A stretch of 64,000 nt of DNA from Pseudomonadota bacterium. Lineage in GTDB: Bacteria; Pseudomonadota; Alphaproteobacteria; Rhizobiales; Xanthobacteraceae. The translations under genes were made by a program, and so were the position numbers. The notes below the pieces were generated by a model, which was given only the letters and a program-made list of their open reading frames with translations, ran no database searches and was not told the origin of the DNA. Below, in pieces: positions 9,041 to 17,459 of this stretch. Location: the NCBI GenBank assembly GCA_023386885.1, contig JAEWIX010000008.1, positions 124,001-188,000 on the forward strand. The letters run 5' to 3'. How positions within the stretch are numbered: the stretch's first letter is position 1; the number at the start of each line of letters is the position of its first letter.

Positions 9041-10210
9041 TCAAAACAGACTCAACTGCTGACCCGCGCGCGGCGGCCGCGCGAAATGGTCCGTTGTCAG
9101 TTTCGACCGCCGCTTGTTGAGACCGAGCCTTTCGCAAGCCATCTCAAACCGCCGCCCGATCATCCAGGCCATCGGCCCAGTGCCTCTCATCCGAGCGCCC
9201 CACTGCGAGTCGTAGTCGCGGCCGCCACGCATCTCGCGGATCAGCGTGAAGACGTGGCGATAGCGGTCCGGGTAATGCGCCATCAGCCATTCACGAAACA
9301 GGTCGCGGACTTCCAACGGCAATCGCAGCATCACATAGCTCGCCTCCTTCACGCCGGCATGTGCGGCGGAATCGAGGATGCGTTCGATTTCCGAGTCGTT
9401 CAGCGCCGGGATTACCGGCGCCACCATCACCGTGGTCGGGATGCCGGCGGCGGACAACTGCCGCAACGCCTCCAGCCGCCTCTGTGGCGTCGCCGCGCGC
9501 GGCTCCATCGCCCGCGCCAGTTTCGGATCGAGCGACGTGACCGACAGCGCCACCTTGACGAGATTACGGGCAGCCATCCGCGACAGAATGTCGATGTCGC
9601 GCGTCACCAGCGCCGACTTGGTGACGATGCCGACCGGGTGTCCGGTGCGCTCCAGCACTTCAAGAATGCCGCGCATGATTTTGTGTTCGCGTTCGATCGG
9701 CTGATAGGGATCGGTATTGGTGCCGATGGCGATCATCTTCGGTTCGTAGCCGGCCGCCGCCAGTTCCTTTTCCAGCAAGGCCGGCGCATCCGGCTTGGCG
9801 AACAGTTTCGATTCAAAATCCAGTCCGGGCGACATTCCGAGACAAGCGTGGGTCGGCCGCGCGAAACAATAAACGCAACCGTGCTCGCACCCTCGGTAAG
9901 GGTTGATCGAGCGATCAAAGCCGATATCCGGCGAGTCGTTGCGTGTGATGACCTTGCGCGAGGTATCGAGCGCTACCGTTGTCTTGAACGGCGGCAATTC
10001 GTCGAGACTTTGCCAGCCATCGTCGAAGGCGACGCGCGCTTCCGCCTCGAAGCGCCCACTGGCGTTCGACTGCGCGCCGCGCCCGCGCCGCCGCTCGCGA
10101 TCGATCGCAATCGCGATCTCGGAAAACGAAAGGGATGCACCCGCCGGTTCGGAGGGGGCCGAAACTGGGGAGACCGGCGGGTGCCTGAGGGCGCTGGAGG
10201 CTTTGCTCAT
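9041..10210 (-). CDS. PA0069-family radical SAM protein (SplB-like)
   Basis: 389 aa from the ATG at 10210. A TTG two codons earlier is possible and no strong ribosome site separates them. The radical SAM cysteines are in NPYRGCEHGCVYCFARPTHA (Cys-x3-Cys-x2-Cys), which binds the 4Fe-4S cluster that cleaves S-adenosylmethionine. The rest resembles the SplB/PA0069 group: FESKLFAKPDAP, IGTNTDPYQPIEREHKIMRG and GIVTKSALVTRDIDIL. SplB repairs spore photoproduct, but the PA0069 group occurs in non-spore-formers and its substrate is not established to my knowledge. It converges with the SMR gene (29 bp). Confidence 0.88.
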   Translation of the reverse strand: MSKASSALRHPPVSPVSAPSEPAGASLSFSEIAIAIDRERRRGRGAQSNASGRFEAEARVAFDDGWQSLDELPPFKTTVALDTSRKVITRNDSPDIGFDRSINPYRGCEHGCVYCFARPTHACLGMSPGLDFESKLFAKPDAPALLEKELAAAGYEPKMIAIGTNTDPYQPIEREHKIMRGILEVLERTGHPVGIVTKSALVTRDIDILSRMAARNLVKVALSVTSLDPKLARAMEPRAATPQRRLEALRQLSAAGIPTTVMVAPVIPALNDSEIERILDSAAHAGVKEASYVMLRLPLEVRDLFREWLMAHYPDRYRHVFTLIREMRGGRDYDSQWGARMRGTGPMAWMIGRRFEMACERLGLNKRRSKLTTDHFARPPRAGQQLSLF

Positions 10211-10266
10211 GTCCAAGATGCTAGCACGTTATAAGAACATATCAAGAACATTAGCGAACGACAGCC

Positions 10267-10275
10267 TGTGGATAA
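10267..10275. other. Consensus DnaA box in intergenic DNA
   Basis: TGTGGATAA, the reverse complement of the consensus DnaA box TTATCCACA, lies in the 156-bp gap between the radical SAM gene and the small glycosyltransferase. A single box can arise by chance. No second consensus copy is seen next to it. Confidence 0.3.
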
Positions 10276-10366
10276 CTTCGGCCAACAGATCGTCCTCGAA
10301 GGCCGTCCTCACCACCGCGAAAAGTGCTAGGGGTGACCGCGATCAATTTGGAGGAGAAGCCGGAAG

Positions 10367-10942
10367 GTGCCGATGCTCAGCGTCATCATCCCGACCGAGG
10401 GCCAGGAGCCCCCGGTGGTCGCGACCCTCGCCGCGCTGGTTCCGGGCGTCACGGCCGGCCTGATCCGGGACGTGATACTGGTCGATCGTGGCGACACCGA
10501 TACCATCGCGCATGTGGCGGACGTTGCCGGCTGCTGCTACCTCGTCTGTCAAGGATCGCGGGCCGAAGCGCTGGCCGCCGGCGCCAAGGAGGCCCGCGCA
10601 CCGTGGCTGATGTTCCTGCATCCGGGCACCGTGCCGGACCTGAGCTGGATCGACGAAACCGCGCAGTTCATCGACCGGATGACGAATGCGGCCAAGCCAC
10701 GCGCCGCCATCCTGCGCCACGCCCGCTCACCCTATGCCGACAGCAACACGGGATCGCAAATCACTCACCTGTTGCGCAAGCTGACCGGCCCATTGCCGGA
10801 TCAGGGGCTGGTGATCGCGCGCCGGCATTTCGACGCGCTCGGCGGTTATCCGGCCGGGCGACGCGACGCCGAACGGGCGCTGCTACGCAAGCTCGGCCGC
10901 ACGCGGCTGATGCTGCGCAGCCGCATCATGGTGCCGGAATAG
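10367..10942 (+). CDS. Small family-2-like glycosyltransferase
   Basis: 191 aa. The start is a GTG at 10367 with GGAGGAG about 10 nt upstream; an ATG two codons later is the alternative. It opens with MLSVIIPTEGQEPPVVATLA and a following VILVDRGDTD, the beta-strand and nucleotide-sugar pattern of GT2 enzymes. APWLMFLHPGTVPDLSW sits where GT2 proteins place the DxD/metal region, but the acidic pair is not obvious. RHFDALGGYPAGRRDAE matches the acceptor-side motif. It is shorter than most GT2 enzymes (about 250-300) and looks cytosolic. It is flanked by unrelated genes on the opposite strand. Activity is uncertain. Confidence 0.65.
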   Translation: MPMLSVIIPTEGQEPPVVATLAALVPGVTAGLIRDVILVDRGDTDTIAHVADVAGCCYLVCQGSRAEALAAGAKEARAPWLMFLHPGTVPDLSWIDETAQFIDRMTNAAKPRAAILRHARSPYADSNTGSQITHLLRKLTGPLPDQGLVIARRHFDALGGYPAGRRDAERALLRKLGRTRLMLRSRIMVPE

Positions 10943-10961
10943 CTCCTTGTCGTTGCGTCCG

Positions 10962-11795
10962 CTAGGCCGTCGCCTGCGTATAGCCCTTCGCGACCTCGGC
11001 CTTCAGCACGCTCCAGATCTCGCGATGGAGCGCATGGAAGTCCTTGTCGAGGCGAATCTCGAAAATGTCGCGCGGGCGCGGCAATGCGATCGGCCAATTA
11101 CCGATAATGCGCGAATGCGGTCCTGCCGACATGATGACGACGCGATCGGCCAGCGCGATCGCCTCCTCCAGATCGTGCGTGACGAACAGCACTGCCTTGC
11201 GGTCCGCTGTCCATAACTCCAGCAAGAGATTGCCCATGATCTGCCGGGTCTGCGCATCGAGCGGACCGAACGGCTCGTCCATCAACAAAATCTTCGGATC
11301 GCGGATCAGAACCTGCGCAAGGCCGACGCGCTTGCGCTGGCCGCCCGACAGCATATGCGGATAGCGATTGCCGAATGCGCTAAGACCGACGGCATTGAGC
11401 CAGCCTTCCGCACGTTTGCGCGCTTCGGCCTGTGGCGCGCCGGCGATGTCGAGCCCGATGGCGACATTCTCCAGTGCGGTCTTCCATGGGAACAGTGCAT
11501 CGGCTTGAAACAGATAGCCGGCCCGCCGGTTGAGCGCAGTCAACGGCTCGCCGAAAATCCGCACCGCCCCCGACGCCGGCGCAAGCAGCCCGGCGGCGAC
11601 ATTGAGCAGGGTGGATTTGCCGCAGCCGGTTGGCCCGACAATGGCGACGAACTCGCCGTCGCGCACCGTGAGGCTGGCGCGTTCGACGGCCGTATAGATG
11701 CGCGCATCGGCAAGCCGGAACGCCACGCTCGCCTCGTCAAGCTCGATCGCCGCCGCTGTGGTGTCTGCCCTCTGCGCCAAGTGTCCGTTATCCAT
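10962..11795 (-). CDS. ABC transporter ATP-binding protein, NitT/TauT type, without adjacent partners
   Basis: 277 aa from the ATG at 11795 (MDNGHLAQRADTT); the open frame upstream is not ABC-like. Walker A is GPTGCGKST, the Q-loop region is YLFQADALFPWKTALENV, the signature LSGGQRKRVGLAQ, Walker B ILLMDEPFGPLD, and the switch His is in VTHDLEEA. The wording LFPWKT and LDAQTRQIMGNLLLELW is typical of SsuB/TauB/NrtD subunits for sulfonate, taurine, nitrate or pyrimidine-precursor uptake. No permease or binding-protein gene of that family lies next to it. The neighbours are a convergent glycosyltransferase (19 bp) and a divergent betaine-type ABC operon (111 bp). Confidence 0.85.
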   Translation of the reverse strand: MDNGHLAQRADTTAAAIELDEASVAFRLADARIYTAVERASLTVRDGEFVAIVGPTGCGKSTLLNVAAGLLAPASGAVRIFGEPLTALNRRAGYLFQADALFPWKTALENVAIGLDIAGAPQAEARKRAEGWLNAVGLSAFGNRYPHMLSGGQRKRVGLAQVLIRDPKILLMDEPFGPLDAQTRQIMGNLLLELWTADRKAVLFVTHDLEEAIALADRVVIMSAGPHSRIIGNWPIALPRPRDIFEIRLDKDFHALHREIWSVLKAEVAKGYTQATA

Positions 11796-11906
11796 GATGA
11801 TGGTTGCGAAATCCGGTCCCCGGCAGAGAATCCACTGCCGCGATGGAACATGCAAGCACCACGATCGCTTGGTGCGACATTCGCGCCGTGATACTGCAAA
11901 TCCTGC

Positions 11907-12710
11907 ATGAGCGCACCATCGCCCTTGATCGCATTCGAGCATGTCCGCAAGCGTTTCGACGGTGGCCGTGGCGCGCCGCCGGTGCTGGCGGTGAACGACG
12001 TTTCGCTCGAAATCTCATCCGGCGAATTTCTCGCCATCGTCGGCGCATCGGGCTCCGGCAAGACGACGCTGCTGCGCCTCGCCAACCGGCTGATCGCACC
12101 CGACAGCGGCTGCGTCGTCATCGACGGCGCCGACATCGCAAACGTCGACGCCATCGCGCTGCGGCGAAGCATCGGCTCCGTGTTCCAGAGCGGCGGCCTG
12201 TTTCCGCATATGAGCGTCGCAGACAATATCGGCATCACACCAAAACTTTTAGGATGGCCGGCGACGCAGATCGCCGCGCGCATCGATGAATTGATGGCGC
12301 TGGTGCGGCTCGATCCCGCCACCCATCGCGATCGCCTGCCGCACCAGTTGTCCGGTGGCCAACGTCAACGCGTCAGCGTCGCTCGCGCGCTGGCAGCGCG
12401 TCCACGTATCGTGCTGATGGACGAACCATTCGGGGCGCTCGACCCGCTGACGCGCGATGCGCTCGGCAACGACTATCGCCACCTGCACCGCGAACTCGAC
12501 CTGACCACCATCATGATCACCCATGACATGGCGGAAGCCGTGCTGCTGGCGGATCGGATCGCGGTGATGCGTGAGGGACGCATCATCGCGCAAGGCACGG
12601 CCACCGAACTCGCGTCAGTCGACGACGCCGATGTCGACGCGTTGCTGCAAACACCACGACGCCAGGCCGAGCGGCTGCGCGACCTGCTGCCACGGAATGC
12701 AGCGTCATGA
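11907..12710 (+). CDS. Glycine betaine/choline-type ABC transporter, ATP-binding protein
   Basis: 267 aa. Walker A GASGSGKTT, Q-loop SVFQSGGLFPHMSVADNI, signature LSGGQRQRVSVARAL, Walker B IVLMDEPFGALDPLTR and switch ITHDMAEAV are all present. The lead IAFEHVRKRF and the segment LANRLIAPDSGCVVIDG resemble OpuCA/OsmV-type ATPases of osmoprotectant importers. It lacks the C-terminal CBS domains found in many OpuCA proteins. The stop overlaps the start of the downstream permease/binding-protein gene (ATGA), so the two are translationally coupled and form one importer. Confidence 0.9.
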   Translation: MSAPSPLIAFEHVRKRFDGGRGAPPVLAVNDVSLEISSGEFLAIVGASGSGKTTLLRLANRLIAPDSGCVVIDGADIANVDAIALRRSIGSVFQSGGLFPHMSVADNIGITPKLLGWPATQIAARIDELMALVRLDPATHRDRLPHQLSGGQRQRVSVARALAARPRIVLMDEPFGALDPLTRDALGNDYRHLHRELDLTTIMITHDMAEAVLLADRIAVMREGRIIAQGTATELASVDDADVDALLQTPRRQAERLRDLLPRNAAS

Positions 12711-14269
12711 GCCTGTGGTCCGATCCACGCTGGAGCGACGCGCTGACGCACCTGCCGGATTATCTCGGCAATCACGTGCGCGTCAGTCTCGCGGCGCTTG
12801 TGCTCGGACTTTTAGTCAGCCTGCCTTTGGCCTTGCTGGCGAGGCATCGCGCCGGCCTGCGCGGCGCTTTGCTCGGCTTCGCCAGCGTCGTGCAGACGGT
12901 GCCGGGTCTTGCACTATTGGCGCTGTTCTATCCGCTGCTGCTGGCGCTCGCGGCATTGACGGCGCGATGGCTCGGCTTCGGCTTTTCGGCGTTTGGCTTC
13001 CTACCCGCGATGCTGGCGCTGGCGCTCTATTCGATGCTGCCGGTGCTGCGCAACACCATCACCGGCCTGCAAGGAATCGATCCCGCGATCCTCGAGGCAG
13101 CGCAGGCCGTCGGCATGACACCACGACAATCGCTGCGGATGGTGGAATTGCCGCTGGCGCTGCCGGTGATCATGGCCGGCATCCGTACCGCCGCGGTGTG
13201 GGTGATCGGCACCGCGACACTGTCGACGCCGATCGGCCAGACCAGTCTCGGCAACTACATCTTCGCCGGCTTGCAGACGCAGAACTGGGTGTTCGTGCTG
13301 TTCGGCTGCGCGGCGTCGGCAGTGCTGGCGCTGGTCGTTGACCAGATACTGGCGTTGATCGAAACCGGAGCGCGGCACCGCAGCCGTCTGCGCATGGCGA
13401 TGGGCGTGATTGGCGTGATGCTGCTGATCGCGGCGGCACTGATGCCGTCGCTGTCGCGCGTGCGGCAGAGCTATGTCGTCGGCGCAAAAACCTTCACTGA
13501 GCAATACATCCTCGCAGCACTGTTGACGCAGCGGCTACAAGCGGCGCAGTTACCCGCAACGACCCGCGAAGGGCTTGGCTCCAGCGTCATCTTCAATGCG
13601 CTCGAAAGCGGTGATATCGACGTCTACGTCGACTACTCGGGGACGCTCTGGGCCAACCAAATGCATCGCACGGACATCAAGCCGCGCGCCGAACTTCTGG
13701 CCGATCTGAAAACAGAGCTTTCAAAGCGACATGTCACCTTGCTCGGCGAACTCGGCTTCGAGAACGCCTACGCACTGGTGATGCCGCGTGCGCGAGCCGA
13801 GGCGCTCGGCATCCACTCCATCGCCGATCTCGCCGCCCATGCCGGCGAGATGCCGATCGCAGGCGACTACGAGATTTTCTCGCGCCCGGAATGGGCGGCA
13901 CTGACGCAGGCTTATGGCTTACGCTTCCGCGCGCAACGCCAGATGCAGCCGGATTACATGTACGCCGCCGTCGCCGCCGGCGAGGTGGATGTGATCGCTG
14001 GCTACACCAGCGACGGCCTGATCGCGAAATACGATCTCATCGTGCTGGACGATCCGAAACACGCGATTCCACCCTACGATGCAGTGGTATTGCTGGCGCC
14101 GAAGCGGGAGAACGACGCGGCGTTGCGAGAGGCCCTCGCGCCGCTACTCGGCAGGATCGATATCGCCACGATGCGCGAGGCTAACCTGCGCGCCAGCGGC
14201 GGTCACTCAGCCGCCGATGTCGCAAAATGGCTCTGGGAGAGGACGGCTGCCGGCCACGCGAAGCGCTAG
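12707..14269 (+). CDS. Betaine/choline-type ABC transporter, permease fused to substrate-binding protein
   Basis: 520 aa. Residues about 1-220 are a permease with six hydrophobic spans and the inner-membrane coupling loop LEAAQAVGMTPRQSLRMVELPLALPVIMAGIRTA. A further span near 225-245 leads into a ProX/OpuBC-like binding domain (about 255-520): VGAKTFTEQYILAALL, LGSSVIFNALESGDIDVYVD and GEVDVIAGYTSDGLI are diagnostic. The binding domain is therefore tethered to the periplasmic side of the membrane. Such fusions are known in the OpuC/ChoS family. With the upstream ATPase it makes a complete two-gene importer. The exact ligand (betaine, choline, carnitine) is not readable. Confidence 0.9.
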   Translation: MSLWSDPRWSDALTHLPDYLGNHVRVSLAALVLGLLVSLPLALLARHRAGLRGALLGFASVVQTVPGLALLALFYPLLLALAALTARWLGFGFSAFGFLPAMLALALYSMLPVLRNTITGLQGIDPAILEAAQAVGMTPRQSLRMVELPLALPVIMAGIRTAAVWVIGTATLSTPIGQTSLGNYIFAGLQTQNWVFVLFGCAASAVLALVVDQILALIETGARHRSRLRMAMGVIGVMLLIAAALMPSLSRVRQSYVVGAKTFTEQYILAALLTQRLQAAQLPATTREGLGSSVIFNALESGDIDVYVDYSGTLWANQMHRTDIKPRAELLADLKTELSKRHVTLLGELGFENAYALVMPRARAEALGIHSIADLAAHAGEMPIAGDYEIFSRPEWAALTQAYGLRFRAQRQMQPDYMYAAVAAGEVDVIAGYTSDGLIAKYDLIVLDDPKHAIPPYDAVVLLAPKRENDAALREALAPLLGRIDIATMREANLRASGGHSAADVAKWLWERTAAGHAKR

Positions 14270-14277
14270 CGTCTTTG

Positions 14278-14673
14278 TTAACCGCCCGGCCCCTTCAGCA
14301 GATCCTCCAGTTCCAGCGCGCGATGCGCGGTGGAGCTGCGCATGCATTCTGCGACATGCAGTCGCCGGATCGTGCCCTCGCCCGCCCCGTAGTAACGGCA
14401 ATTGGCGTTACGGAACTGGACCCAGAGCCGTTGTGCGATCCGCATCTTGTAGGCGTTGCGATTGCCCTTGATCAGTTTCTGATAAGCCGCGTTGAGCCGC
14501 TGATCCCATGCCTTGGTGAGCCGGCCGACGCATTGCTCGATATCGACGGTCGAACCCTTGGCGCAGGTCTGATACTCCGCACCGTAACGCACATCGTCGG
14601 CCGCATACGCCAGCGATGCACCGGCCAGAACGCCAGCGACAACGATGGTCCACAACAATCGTCCATGCGGCAT
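14278..14673 (-). CDS. Secreted LprI/DUF1311-like protein
   Basis: 131 aa from the ATG at 14673, with GGAG upstream; longer in-frame starts lack a signal peptide. A signal peptide (MPHGRLLWTIVVAGVLAGAS, cleavage near AYAAD) is followed by a small Cys-containing domain: YQTCAKG, EQCVGRLTKAWDQRLNAAY, ANCRYYGAGEG and ECMRSSTAHRALELEDLL. The spacing of Cys and the WDxRLNAAY helix fit the DUF1311 family, which includes the lysozyme inhibitor LprI. A periplasmic lysozyme-inhibitor role is an inference from family only. It converges with the ABC fusion gene, 8 bp apart. Confidence 0.72.
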   Translation of the reverse strand: MPHGRLLWTIVVAGVLAGASLAYAADDVRYGAEYQTCAKGSTVDIEQCVGRLTKAWDQRLNAAYQKLIKGNRNAYKMRIAQRLWVQFRNANCRYYGAGEGTIRRLHVAECMRSSTAHRALELEDLLKGPGG

Positions 14674-14711
14674 GGCAAGCTCCAACGCGCAAGCTGACGA
14701 TACAGCTTCCC

Positions 14712-14742
14712 AAAAAAGAAACGCGCGGGTCAACCCCGCGCG
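14712..14742 (-). terminator. Intrinsic terminator of ilvC
   Basis: On the minus strand, 28 bp past the ilvC stop, an 8-bp GC stem (CGCGCGGG with CCCGCGCG, + strand 14722-14729 and 14735-14742) is followed by a U-rich run (TTTCTTTTTT). This is a canonical rho-independent terminator. Confidence 0.85.
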
Positions 14743-14769
14743 GTTCCGATTTCAATTGGCGATCAAGCC

Positions 14770-15789
14770 TTAGTTCTTCGTCTTGTCGACGAGCGCGCCC
14801 TTCTTGATCCACGGCATCATGTCGCGCAGCTTGGCGCCCACCTGCTCGATCGGGTGCTCGGCGAGACGCGCACGGGTCGCCTTGAACGAGGTCTGATTGA
14901 CCTTGTTTTCCAGCATCCAGTCACGGGTGAACTTGCCACCCTGAATGTCGGCCAGCACGCGCTTCATCTCGGCCTTGGTCTCGGCGGTGATGATGCGGGG
15001 ACCGGTGACGTACTCGCCGTATTCCGCGGTGTTGGAGATCGAGTAGTTCATGTTGGCGATGCCGCCTTCATAGATCAGGTCGACGATCAGCTTCACTTCA
15101 TGCAGGCACTCGAAGTAGGCCATTTCCGGCGCGTAGCCGGCTTCCACCAGCGTCTCGTAGCCGCCCTTGATCAGTTCGACCAGACCGCCGCACAGCACCA
15201 CCTGCTCGCCGAACAGGTCGGTCTCGCACTCTTCCTTGAAGGTCGTCTCGATGATGCCGGCGCGGCCACCACCAATCGCCGACGCGTAGGACAGGCCGAG
15301 ATCGTGCGCATTGCCGGACGAGTCCTGGGCAATCGCGATCAGGCACGGCACGCCGCCGCCGCGCTGATATTCCGAACGGACGGTGTGGCCAGGGCCCTTC
15401 GGGGCGACCATCAGCACGTCCAGATCGGCGCGCGGCTCGATCAGGTTGAAGTGCACGTTGAGGCCGTGAGCGAACAGCAGCGCCGCGCCCTTCTTCATGT
15501 TGGCATGCAGGTGATCGCGATAGATGTCGCCCTGCAATTCATCGGGGGTCAGCATCATCATGACGTCGGCCCACTTCGCGGCTTCCGCCACTTCGAACAC
15601 CTTGAAGCCGGCGGCTTCCGCCTTCTTGGCCGAGGCTGAGCCCTTGCGCAGCGCGATCGCCACTTCCTTGACGCCGGAATCCTTCAGGTTCAGCGCGTGG
15701 GCGTGGCCCTGGCTGCCGTAACCGACGATACAGACCTTTTTCCCCTTGATCAGGTTCAGGTCGGCGTCACGATCGTAGTAAACACGCAT
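14770..15789 (-). CDS. ilvC: Ketol-acid reductoisomerase
   Basis: 339 aa, ATG at 15789 with GAGG upstream. It converts acetolactate and acetohydroxybutyrate to dihydroxy-acids with NADPH and Mg, the second common step of valine, isoleucine and leucine synthesis. The N-terminal Rossmann loop is VCIVGYGSQGHAHALNLKDSG. The middle has DVLMVAPKGPGHTVRSEYQRG. The metal-binding helices carry DLFGEQVVLCGG and EMAYFECLHEVKLIVDLIYE. Length matches the short class I enzyme. It lies downstream of ilvI-ilvN and the two exporter genes on the same strand, 161 bp after the lysE-like stop. A small GC hairpin (15810-15825) sits in its leader. Confidence 0.97.
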   Translation of the reverse strand: MRVYYDRDADLNLIKGKKVCIVGYGSQGHAHALNLKDSGVKEVAIALRKGSASAKKAEAAGFKVFEVAEAAKWADVMMMLTPDELQGDIYRDHLHANMKKGAALLFAHGLNVHFNLIEPRADLDVLMVAPKGPGHTVRSEYQRGGGVPCLIAIAQDSSGNAHDLGLSYASAIGGGRAGIIETTFKEECETDLFGEQVVLCGGLVELIKGGYETLVEAGYAPEMAYFECLHEVKLIVDLIYEGGIANMNYSISNTAEYGEYVTGPRIITAETKAEMKRVLADIQGGKFTRDWMLENKVNQTSFKATRARLAEHPIEQVGAKLRDMMPWIKKGALVDKTKN

Positions 15790-15892
15790 GGTCGTTCCTC
15801 TATGTCAGGCGGGCACGATTGCCCGGATGGATCGGATTTCGGATGGAAGCGGACCTCCGGCGTTGCAGCGGCCCAACTGAAAATTCTGCCGT

Positions 15893-15939
15893 TCTCTAAA
15901 GCATTTTCCCGCAAAGGGGAAACCGGTTTTCCGCATGGC
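15893..15939. repeat. Degenerate palindromic intergenic element
   Basis: The segment TCTAAAGCATTTTCCCGCAA followed by GGGGAAACCGGTTTTCCGC resembles the common Rhizobiales intergenic palindrome built around a GGAAACCGGTTTTCC core. TTTCCC and GGGAAA pair around a 6-nt loop. It lies between the lysE-like stop and ilvC. Assignment to a repeat family is from memory. Confidence 0.45.
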
Positions 15940-15950
15940 CTGGCCCCGTT

Positions 15951-16574
15951 TCAGCCTTCCATCAGCACGGGATAGAGCGAGCCGAGCAGCAGCGCCGCCA
16001 TCGACCAGTTGATCGTTCGCACCGCCCATGGGGATTTCACCAGCGGCTGCAGCCACCTGCCGAACAGCGCCCAGGTTATCGAGGACAGGAAGCCGAAGAA
16101 CAGGAATATCCCGGCCTGCGTCAGAATGTTCCACGGATAGGCGGCCATCGCGGCATAGGCCGTGATGGTGCCGATGATCATGACCCAACCTTTGACGTTG
16201 ACCCACTGGAACGCCGCCGCGCCAAGGAATGTCATCGGCTTTCGCCGATCGGCCTCACCCGGATCAGGCGCCCCGGACAATCCGATCGCGAAAGCGAGAT
16301 AAACCAGATAGGCCGCACCCGCATATTTCAGAACCGTTTGGAGCACGGGATAGGTGACGAAGATCGCGCCGAAGCCGAGACCCGCCGCCGCGACCATCAC
16401 CGCAAAGCCGATCGTGACGCCGGCCACATGCGGTAACGTGCGCCGGACGCCGAAGGTCAGTCCGGACGACAGCAACATGACGTTGTTCGGCCCCGGCGTG
16501 AACAGGGTCACGATAGCGAACACGAGAAAGGCCAACAGCAGTTGCTGGGACATCGCTTCCATGACGCTGCTCAT
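15951..16574 (-). CDS. LysE/RhtB-family amino acid exporter
   Basis: 207 aa from the ATG at 16574, which overlaps the stop of the upstream eamA-like gene as ATGA; ATGs at 16562 and 16553 are possible later starts. Six hydrophobic spans are visible. The family signature is FTPGPNNVMLLSSGLTFGVRRTLPH in the first loop, followed by GVTIGFAVMVAAAGLG. LysE/RhtB proteins export amino acids by exchange with protons. Placement between ilvN and ilvC suggests export of branched-chain amino acids or an intermediate, which is an inference from context. A longer frame extends upstream inside eamA but is a frame shadow. Confidence 0.9.
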   Translation of the reverse strand: MSSVMEAMSQQLLLAFLVFAIVTLFTPGPNNVMLLSSGLTFGVRRTLPHVAGVTIGFAVMVAAAGLGFGAIFVTYPVLQTVLKYAGAAYLVYLAFAIGLSGAPDPGEADRRKPMTFLGAAAFQWVNVKGWVMIIGTITAYAAMAAYPWNILTQAGIFLFFGFLSSITWALFGRWLQPLVKSPWAVRTINWSMAALLLGSLYPVLMEG

Positions 16575-17446
16575 CCCACGCCGGTCGGCGCCGGCGGTCG
16601 CCGCGACAGCAACATCACCGCGATCCCGAGCACGACGGTAAGCATACCGCTCAAACGAAGAAATCCGAACTTCTCGTGGAACACCACCGCCGACGATGCC
16701 GCACCGACGAACGGCACCAGCAACGCAAACGGTGTCACCTGCGCCGCCGTATAGGTCCGCAGCAACCGGCCCCACAGCCAGTAACCGAAGCTGGTGGTGA
16801 CGACACCGATGACCAGCATGCTGACAACACCGGTCAGGCTCATATGCGTGAGGTCGTGCCAGGTCGCCTGCGGTCCATCGACAACCAGCGCCAGTGCAAA
16901 CAGCGGCAGTGGCGGGATGAGATACAGCCACGCGAACAGATCGAACATCGGCACGTCAGGCGCGAGCCGCAGCAGCAGGTTGCCGACCGCGAAACTGATC
17001 GGCGAAATCATCAGCACGGCGAACGCACCGACCGAGAAATCGAAGCCGACGGTGCCGCAGATCATCAGCAGCCCGACGGTTGCGATGCCGATGCCCAACA
17101 TCTGGATCGACGTCGGCTTCTCGCGAAACGCAATGGCGGCAAAGGCAATGGTAAAAAGCGCCTGGCTTTGCACGATGACGCTGGTCAACCCGACCGGCAC
17201 GCCCTCCGCGATCCCGTAAGACTGCGCCAGAAACTGAAACAGAAACAGCGTCAGGCTGATCACGATCAGGATCGGCCACGATACCTTCGGCTTGCGGATG
17301 AACAGGCACGGCACCGCCGCGATGGCGAAGCGCAACGCCGTCATCATCGAGGGCGAGAGTTCATCCAGCGCCAGCCGGCTGGCGATGAACCCCAGTCCCC
17401 AGATCACCGCGACCAGAACGGCAAGGAAAATATCGACCGGCTTCAT
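16571..17446 (-). CDS. EamA-type drug/metabolite transporter
   Basis: 291 aa, ATG at 17446, 13 bp after the ilvN stop. Ten hydrophobic spans form two EamA repeats. The sequence closely follows E. coli EamA (cysteine/O-acetylserine exporter): AVIWGLGFIASRLAL in the first helix, GLTSVIVQSQALFTIAFAA, and FGYWLWGRLLRTYTAAQVTP with PFALLVPFVGAASSA in the second repeat. It exports small metabolites out of the cytoplasm. The tight spacing to ilvN and the ATGA overlap with the following lysE-like gene make one transcription unit, so a branched-chain amino acid or acetolactate-type substrate is plausible. Confidence 0.88.
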   Translation of the reverse strand: MKPVDIFLAVLVAVIWGLGFIASRLALDELSPSMMTALRFAIAAVPCLFIRKPKVSWPILIVISLTLFLFQFLAQSYGIAEGVPVGLTSVIVQSQALFTIAFAAIAFREKPTSIQMLGIGIATVGLLMICGTVGFDFSVGAFAVLMISPISFAVGNLLLRLAPDVPMFDLFAWLYLIPPLPLFALALVVDGPQATWHDLTHMSLTGVVSMLVIGVVTTSFGYWLWGRLLRTYTAAQVTPFALLVPFVGAASSAVVFHEKFGFLRLSGMLTVVLGIAVMLLSRRPPAPTGVG

Positions 17447-17459
17447 GCGGGTGCGCGGC

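Noticed and set aside
16575..16931. N-terminal extension of the lysE-like frame
   Set aside because: Those codons lie inside eamA in another frame. The ATGA-coupled start at 16574 gives the normal family length.
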